This document shows, one piece after another, positions 56,653-64,000 of a stretch of DNA of 64,000 nucleotides (positions within the stretch are counted from its first letter, which is position 1; every line of letters starts with the position of its first letter). The notes beneath the pieces are model-generated. The model worked only from the letters and a program-made list of their open reading frames with translations, was not told the DNA's origin and made no database searches. The translations under genes and the position numbers were made by a program. Location of the stretch: contig JAUEDM010000002.1 of assembly GCA_033439685.1 (NCBI GenBank), forward strand, positions 3,410,001 to 3,474,000, given 5' to 3'. The stretch comes from Apodospora peruviana. Taxonomy: Eukaryota > Ascomycota > Sordariomycetes > Sordariales > Lasiosphaeriaceae.

Positions 56653-59600
56653 CGTGATGTGGTGGGATGTGTGTCGTTATATTGCGTGGGAAACAGCCCG
56701 AGTAGAGCCCGAGTAGGTATGGAAGAAGATAAAGTTGTAAAGCTTCCGGAGCGGTTTCGAGAAGTGAAGTATCTATAGGCGAGCAGACGGAAAGAAATAC
56801 TGAAAGAACTGGAAAGAGATGAGGCGGATGAGATGAGGCGAGCTCGAACAGAGAGGCGAGAGGTTTATTATATCCTGTCTCGGCGGGCAGAGCAGACCGC
56901 CAGAGAATTCGGTCCTGGCGATGAGGGTGACCTTCAAGGTTGCGACGTGCGACTCCGAGATTGTGGGTCTCACGATGCGATGAACCTGGGGATGGAAGGA
57001 GCAACGCAAACAAACGAAACAATTACAGAGAGGGTAGGCGCAAGGGGATGTGAGGTGAAGAGGTCAAAGGGTCTGACAGGGCGGTTTTGTATTTCTGCAG
57101 GAGAAGGAGGCAAGGCCCAAGAAGGAAACGAGCTTGGCCCTTTCCCTCCGCAATGGGAAAGGAAGAGACGTGAGGCAGGAGTGGAAGCCACACCCCAACC
57201 CAACACCCCATGTCCATCGCACTTACTTTACCTTACGAATCCGTACCTTAGACAGCCACGCAGAGCCCCCTGTACATCTGTAATATGCAAGGTCATCTGG
57301 TTGACATGGGGGGAGCCCGCGAGACAAAACGGCTCGCAATTTGGACGCAGTTGCACATTTGGGAGTTGGACGTCTGCAGAGCGGAAACGCGTTTGTCGTC
57401 TGCAGCACAACCATACCCGGGCAGACTGACGGAAGCGGAATGCTGACGAGGTGTGGAAGGGCGGGTTGCGCGAGATGGCCGGTACGGTATGTCAGGGACA
57501 TAGTGTAATCTATCAGCAGCCTGTATCCCCGTTGAAGTACATACGGACCAGGATACGTACTGCGCGCCTCCATGACATTGCCCAGCCTTCTTGTCGCCAG
57601 GTCCCTTGGTACTGCCTTGGTACCTCAAGACACCCTTGTCGAGGCGCCGTTGCCCCGACGGCATGTGCATGTGTGCCTGGTTCATTTGCGGCTGGCGGGA
57701 GGCAGGAAACGTGTCATTATTAAGGCACCCAAAATTCAGATGGCTCCGTCTTAACATTTGACAGGGATCGTGCAGGACTGCGACACTCCGAGATCCCTCC
57801 ACAGCAGATGGCTTGGAGAGGGGTGCTCAGGGTCAATATTGCAACCCAGGTCGCTGGTCAACATCTTGGAAAGTGCTCAGATCTCTTGTCACTGTCGTGA
57901 GGATCCGAACAAAGAGGGATGAAAAATGCGCGGACAATGAGTATCAAGATACAGTTGCGCATGTCGCCTTCCCCTTAAATCTTTTATCCCGTTTGGGTGT
58001 AGAATGGAAGGTTTATTGCGACCGTGATGGCCAGTCCAGGACAGTGGCGGAGCGAAGTGCCCTCTTACAACTTCCGTCCTCCAAAACACCCTCAGCGGGT
58101 AAGTAATTACAGTATCCGCCCGCCTTTGATGACGGCTTCAACCGCCTCTAAGCAGTCCGTTATTGCCGCTTTGCCGGGCTCGCGATACAACCTGACCCCA
58201 ATGCCGCCTGTCTATAATAACGGTACGCCTGGAGCACCATGCACATTTGTACCAGGTATTGGTTGGTGTATGGAATTATTACAGAATACACATATACGGA
58301 ATAGCAGTCCAATAATCTCGGATTCAGGGTCCCTGTTATCTGGAGACGAAGTCGTGAAAAGCCTGAGCGAATTTTGGGAATCCATGAACAAAATTGGGAT
58401 TGAACGGCGCTTGGTCGTCAAAACGGGTCTCACAAGACCGGCCAAGGCTTGAAGGCTGGCTTGGAGTCACCGCCTAGGTACTCACCACCGCCTACTCACC
58501 GTCGACGAAATGAGGGGCTATCATGGACACCGAGCCGCCATAGGAGGTCCTAAACTTCCGTCAGCGAGGCAGCTGTGCGGCTTTGAGAATATTCAGGACG
58601 ACTTGGGCCAGAATCCAAACCTCCATGGAGTTCCTGGGCAAGACGTGGCATCCACGATGGATCGCCATGGAACCTGGAAATCGGTGAGCCGAGATCAAGA
58701 ACCCGGAATCATCGCCATCGGAAAAACATTGTCTGTGATGATGGCTGTCGTCCACAGCTCGACATTGGCCGGGGATGCCGTTGTGTCTCGGTAGAGCCCG
58801 TCGATGACAGCTGTAGAAAAGTCTAGGATGCCACCCGGACGAGAACTCCACGTTAATCTGGGCGCCGACGCGGGAGCCGTGGTCAACGGGGTTTCGCTAG
58901 GTTGACCAAGACATGTCTCTCAGACGGCAGCAAGGGATCAACTAAGGTTCGCTAACCCACCGCGCTAGATCCGTTTCCACATATACCATCCACCGTCCGG
59001 AAGATCGGTTGACATGGCTGATCCACCGTCAAAAGATCGGATGGGCCGATGAATTTGTCTCGTCACAGCCTTACAAGAATGTTAGACCCAACGTCCACCT
59101 TAGAAAGCCTGAATCCCAACCTGCGTTGAGATAATCATGGAGCTTGAAAGAGATGAGAAGTGAGAGATGAAAAATATGAGCTCACAAAAAATGAGTTGAT
59201 GCTGCGCGGCTAGGTCATCAATTGGGCGTAAAATTGCTGGGCTCTGAGTGGTGAAGCGGGTGAAGAGCATGGAGGTTAGTCTCCTTCAGGTATGGCCGCA
59301 TCGCCCAGGCCGCTTAGACCGTGGTTCAGGTTCTGGGGTTGCAGTACCTTCCACATTTTCTCCACTAGCTTCGTATTTTTGGCACGGGAAGGAGATCTCG
59401 CGGGAGGGTGGGATCGCGAATGCTTGGGTGGGAAGCCCAAAGGGTGCTGTGCAGGCTTGTGAGTGGCTGGATAGGCGGCCAAAGGCTGTCCAGTTCGGCA
59501 TCTTTTGAGGAGGGGAAAGAAGTCATCCACTGGCAGGCCGGTAACACAGCACTGGTTTTCTCCTCTCGCACCCCCGTGCCCCCTTCCGTCTGGACAACCA

Positions 59601-62600
59601 AAGTCGGAGATCTCCCACCCGGGTTGCTTCCGCGCGGCGAGCCCAAGTGTGGAGGCGGGAACGGAGGGACCCGCAAGATCCGGCCGAGGGCGTGTTACCT
59701 AGCTCATTACAAGACTGAATGTTCAAACTCATCAGCGTCGGATGTCTAGGTAGGTATGTTAGGAGATGCTTCCCGACCGAGTTAGGTTCGTCTGAAATCG
59801 GCTCCTTCGCTCGCTTCACGGTCTGGGCATGTCGTTCTTTCCACGGTCCTGTTTCCCCTATTTTTACGGAATACCCCCACCTGCAAAGTATAATGACAGT
59901 TACCACTTCTGGAAAGAGCACTGGCCGCCGCCCACGGACAGCTTATAGCAGCTGGTCAGTGCTGGCTACTGACTTTCTGTTCCTGTGAGGTGGTGAACGC
60001 TCTGAAACTGTCGCGTGGGGAGGTGCAGACGGAGCAGACCCCTCCTCACTCTAATCGCGACCCTTACGTTGGATCACGAGAGCGTCTGAAACATTTGGTC
60101 GACGGAGCCTTTCAACCTCTCTGGTCATCGCCAATGCGTAACGCACCCCGCAATCTGGATGATTTGCGGATTTACACGGCAACACGAGCGGTCATGGGAG
60201 GGCACAAGCTCCACGCCGCCCTCAGCCTGAAGCTTAGCCCGGTAGGGAGGAACTGAAGCTCAGACCTGTTCGCCCGACGTCCCCCGTGAGCCCGTGTACC
60301 TGCATCTTTGGCAGGCGATCATGTTTGATGTTCTGCAACTCCCATCTTCTTTCAGGGATAGCAAGGAGATCTTAATGGTAGTACCACTCTGCTAACGCTA
60401 ACAGCCTTCGGTTGAGGGTCTGTGAGACGTCAGAAACGAGACCTTGAACTCCAGACCACTGGCTGGGAAAGCTGATTGCTCCGAAGACAGTCATCGATAA
60501 CGAATCGTCGAAACGGTCGAGACGAAGCGCATCGAAGAAATGATTTCCCAGAACGCTTGCTAATTACCAACAGTCTGGAAACCCCCGATCAAGCGACAAA
60601 CTACGAAGTGATATTCAAAAATCTTGCCCGAAATAGCCATGCGGCATAGTCATCCACGGCTCCGGTGCCATGTCTTAGCCCAGCTTCCCATGAGGCTCAG
60701 CAAAAGTACCTAGACACCTCAACCTCCCTCCAACACCACACATCCTTAAGGTAGTTCTTAACCTCGCACAACCGCGCCGCAGCGGATTCGGATTATTCAC
60801 AGCACATATTGACTGTCTCAATGGGTTGCATATCCTGCAGCCGGCTTGAAACCAAACCACACTGGCCTGTGCCGCATCTTTGGAATACCAAGATGCTTCC
60901 TTTCAGCAAGGCCAAATTGCAGCTCCAGGCGTACTTCAGAAGGTTGTTGTCAAGACTGGCTTCGGCCTATCAGTCTGGCTCGTGGGTATTTGCCCCGTTG
61001 CCAGCCATGGGCCAATGGACGCTATCGATCCTCCGTATTCGGTATCCATACGGAATAGGGCTGTTGCATTCTGGATAGCACCGCATCCGATTCCCGTTTG
61101 CCCACGAGGCCACTGAAAAATTATCCTGGCTTCCTTCCAATGCCAGTTCGCATGTTTCGGTTCAAAGGTCTGCTAGCATGTCTAATGCCCTGGTCAACCC
61201 GCCGCACTGATCACGACCGCCCCTGACAGGCTGGGCAAAAAAGCACGCTCACTGACCGGCATTTATCACCGGGCACAGACTCCTCTCCTGCACGTGGAAG
61301 GAGAATCGAACCATGAGCTGCGCCGTTTCGTTTCGTTGATTGATACGTTATACGGATGCTACGCAGTTGTAGTCTTACAAATTCGCCGGCTTGGCTTCCA
61401 GAATGTAAAATCCCCATTACAGTTGCATTGTGATGACCCCTAGCAGTCAGCAACTAGGGCTCTTCCAGCCAAGAACTCACACCAGCACAGCTAAAAAGTA
61501 CAAACCTCGAAAATTAGCGATAACCTTGACCCAATCCAATAATCACGGCTTGAGAAATAGTTTCTAGGCACAACAACACTTGAACTCCGCAAGATGTACC
61601 TGTTGTACATATTGGAAGTTGATCACGGCACACAATGGCTGGCTAGGTTTGCACATAGGACCAGTTAGCTTTTGCATCTCACTGGCTCCTCGGACCGGAC
61701 CCGGGCAGCATCCGACCAGCTAAGCTGTGCCACGGATTTGCGCCAGTCCAGGCTTCCGGAAACTGAGCCGGAGAGCTCTGGGAGATGTTTCCTGGCCACC
61801 CGCCTCGGGAATACTGACTAGATACTACACAGTACCAGGTAGCAATGTGACTTTTGACCATCGCTTTCGGTCACCGCCAATATGATGATGGTGTCTAGCA
61901 ACACAGACCTCGCTCTCCCAACCCAAGAAGCGACTGGAACTAGGTGGGAGTCACGCAGGCAAATGCAACCCGCACACGGGCGAACAGTCTCAGTTGAGAA
62001 GGTCGCTCACGGATCATCCCGTGGCCTCTGAGGGCCCAAGCTCGTGGATCATAGCGTTGATGGCAAGTTGCTTTCGAGACCACGCATCGGCAGAACAGGT
62101 TCGATGGTTTCTCAAATCTCCACAGAAAGACCCAATATTGCAATATCTGCATCGCGCCTTAATGGCTGCACATATCACCATTGAGATCGGATGGCGTAAG
62201 TCCGGCCAATAACGGCGACTTGACTTAGACAGTCGGCGCTTAGAAGCGCGTCGTGCAGCACGACCTTCCCCTTTTCATCCACAAGTCAGCAACACTAACG
62301 CAGCATTGCATCCGAAGACGTCGTCGGGTGCTGCAGGGCTCCAGATTAATTACTTGGACAGAATATGCTCTCAATCTCTCGGCCTCCGTCTCGCAGCCTT
62401 GGAGGCTTGGTTGCGTCTTTCCCCACACTGGCTGCTCTACAGTGTCCAACTATTTCTGAGCTGCAGAGATCCTTCGCGTCTGGTGGCGGTGAGACTAAAG
62501 TCGGGGTCTTGGAGCATCTCTCTTATCAGCTGGTTGATGTCCAACCCTGTGGTCATGGCATGCAAGACCGTGGCGCTGCAGCGAACAAGATTGGTCTGTT

Positions 62601-64000
62601 GGCGCGGCTTGCAGAACGATTGCCGACTTTTCCGCGGTCTTGCGCGCCAACCATGGAACTTTACAAGCGAGCTTGCATGGCAGTCGTTGCTTTTCTCTGT
62701 TGATAACTATTCTTCACTACAGTGCCTCTGTTTTGCCAACACCGCTCAGGTTTCTCTCGATGCAAGAGCTCGTCAAGCGCGCGGAAGCATTCCGGCCTGC
62801 TGAACATTGTTCACATGATTTACTACTTCTGCAGTGGGGGCAAGCCTGTCCCCGGTTTATGCTGTTGGTTCTTAGGGACGAACCAACGGCTGGACATGAT
62901 GAGAGGTTGGCCAGCCATAGATGTCATGGTTCTCTCTCAGCCAGACACGTCATTGTTGCCCAAGGTGCTAGACGAAAGAGGATCGAAGGAGGTCAGGTTC
63001 AATGCGGCCCTTGCGAGAGCAGCTTGATCCAATGCTAAGCAAACAACACAACACGCTACGCTCTCCTGGTCTGGCCTTCGAACAAACGAACACGATCCCG
63101 ACACTCTGGAACTGGGCAGGACTCGAGCCAACAAGAGAGCGAACTAAGGCCACCACTAGGTATGTAACACACTCTGGGCACCAGTCGTGAGAATGCTCGT
63201 TGCGCTGCAGGTGTGACTGTGACTGTACGCTATGAGTAGACGTAACGTCGTTTGACCGTCATGTACCCATCGTACCTGGTACAAGTGATACTTCTGACTT
63301 GAAGTCGCCGTATGGCCAAGGTAATACGGCCCGGATAGCATCGAATGCGACCAAACGGACGATGCAAGGAATAGGCACGACAGACAGCACCGTTGTTCAG
63401 ATGACGATGCGTGAGATGAGGCATTGCGGATCGTGGATGGCCAGCGCGGATGGCCAGATACTGCTCACATTTGGAATGAACCAACCTAGCGAGTAGTATT
63501 TCACATCCAAGATCATACCAGCTGTCTGGTTTCTCGGGTTCTCCATACGGTATGTGGCTCAATATTCCGTACGTGTGACCGAGCAGGGAAGTCAGTCAAA
63601 CGTTCAAAAGATCAATCAGAAACTAGTGACGTGTAACAATAGGATCTGCTTTCTATGCGTGCAAACTTGACTAGCATTCCTTCCTTGAACAGCTCCGACT
63701 CCCATCGTATGGTGCTTGGTCGCGCCGGGGCTGGCCGTCGGGCCGTGTCAATCACTCAGTTAGCTCGTCAGTCCAGCCAGCCGAGCTTCAACAGACAGAC
63801 TATCTACCTACATACCTAACCATGTGCTCTATCTCAGTTGATCATAACAAGGAAACCCATCCCTTGTGGGAACCCGCAATCAAGCGCGCCGTTTTGGGGG
63901 CTTTTGGTGCAGCGACAAAACTTAGATCATCCTCAAGGAACAAGGCTCACCCAAGGGGAGGGTAGGAAGGATGGAACCAGCCGCTGAAATAGTTACACAC
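56653..64000. other. Gene-poor right end, ~7.3 kb
   Basis: Apart from the DUF3455 promoter at the left edge, I find no supportable gene in 7.3 kb. Open frames are short (under ~170 codons), overlap on both strands and lack recognisable motifs. A short near-repeat (CCACCGTCnnnAGATCGG) occurs at about 58991 and 59026. TAGGTA-type motifs are at 59746-59757 and 63804-63820. It could hold lncRNA, fast-evolving small genes or decayed DNA, but the sequence alone does not decide this. Confidence 0.4.

Noticed and set aside
58024..58886. Possible small protein genes or decayed gene fragments
   Set aside because: The frames on both strands are short, lack splice-supported extension and show no family signature.
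62250..63040. Overlapping plus-strand frames of 100-165 codons
   Set aside because: Three frames are open over the same stretch, a sign of composition rather than coding, and none has a motif I recognise.

Overview
This window looks like nuclear DNA from a filamentous ascomycete, most likely a sordariomycete. The support is short GT-AG introns of about 50-100 bases with CTAAC-like branch sites, wide gene spacing, a conidiation-specific CON-6 gene, an FG nucleoporin of filamentous-fungal type, a GH55 glucanase, a DUF3455 secreted protein and a cell-wall-integrity MAP kinase. There are no operons. I placed exon boundaries by hand from splice signals, reading frame and family resemblance.

Layout, 1-23 kb: FG/RanBD nucleoporin (-), peroxisomal SCP2 lipid carrier (-), secreted and probably GPI-anchored GH55 beta-1,3-glucanase (-), a divergent pair of tRNA-Ser(AGA) genes beside a partial tandem duplication, an MFS transporter (+), a membrane J-protein (-), a 4-coumarate-CoA-ligase-like adenylating enzyme (+), and a three-OB-fold zinc-ribbon protein (+) that is the most interesting uncharacterised gene here.

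23-47 kb: an SP-RING (ZMIZ/PIAS-type) protein (-), Utp15 (+), an Inn1/Fic1-like C2 protein (-), CON-6 (-), a TMEM234 homologue (+), an unrecognised conserved-looking protein (-), proteasome subunit alpha1 (-), a WKF-domain nucleolar-type protein (+), and a KpsF/GutQ-like SIS-domain sugar-phosphate isomerase (-).

49-64 kb: a low-molecular-weight phosphotyrosine phosphatase (+), the Slt2/Mpk1-class MAP kinase (+), a secreted DUF3455 protein (-), then about 7.3 kb with no gene I can support.

Most genes are housekeeping and work in separate pathways: nuclear transport, ribosome biogenesis, proteasome, SUMO-type ligation, signalling, cytokinesis and cell wall. Neighbours are not functionally clustered, although several pairs share divergent promoters (SP-RING/utp15, con-6/TMEM234, alpha1 proteasome/WKF). 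I see no biosynthetic gene cluster, CRISPR array, intact transposon or virus. The main points for follow-up are the RPA/MEIOB/shieldin-like OB protein, a fungal protein keeping the bacterial arabinose-5-phosphate isomerase residues, the compensatory change between the two tRNA-Ser genes, two stop-free introns of length 3n, a GC-AG intron and several very small exons.
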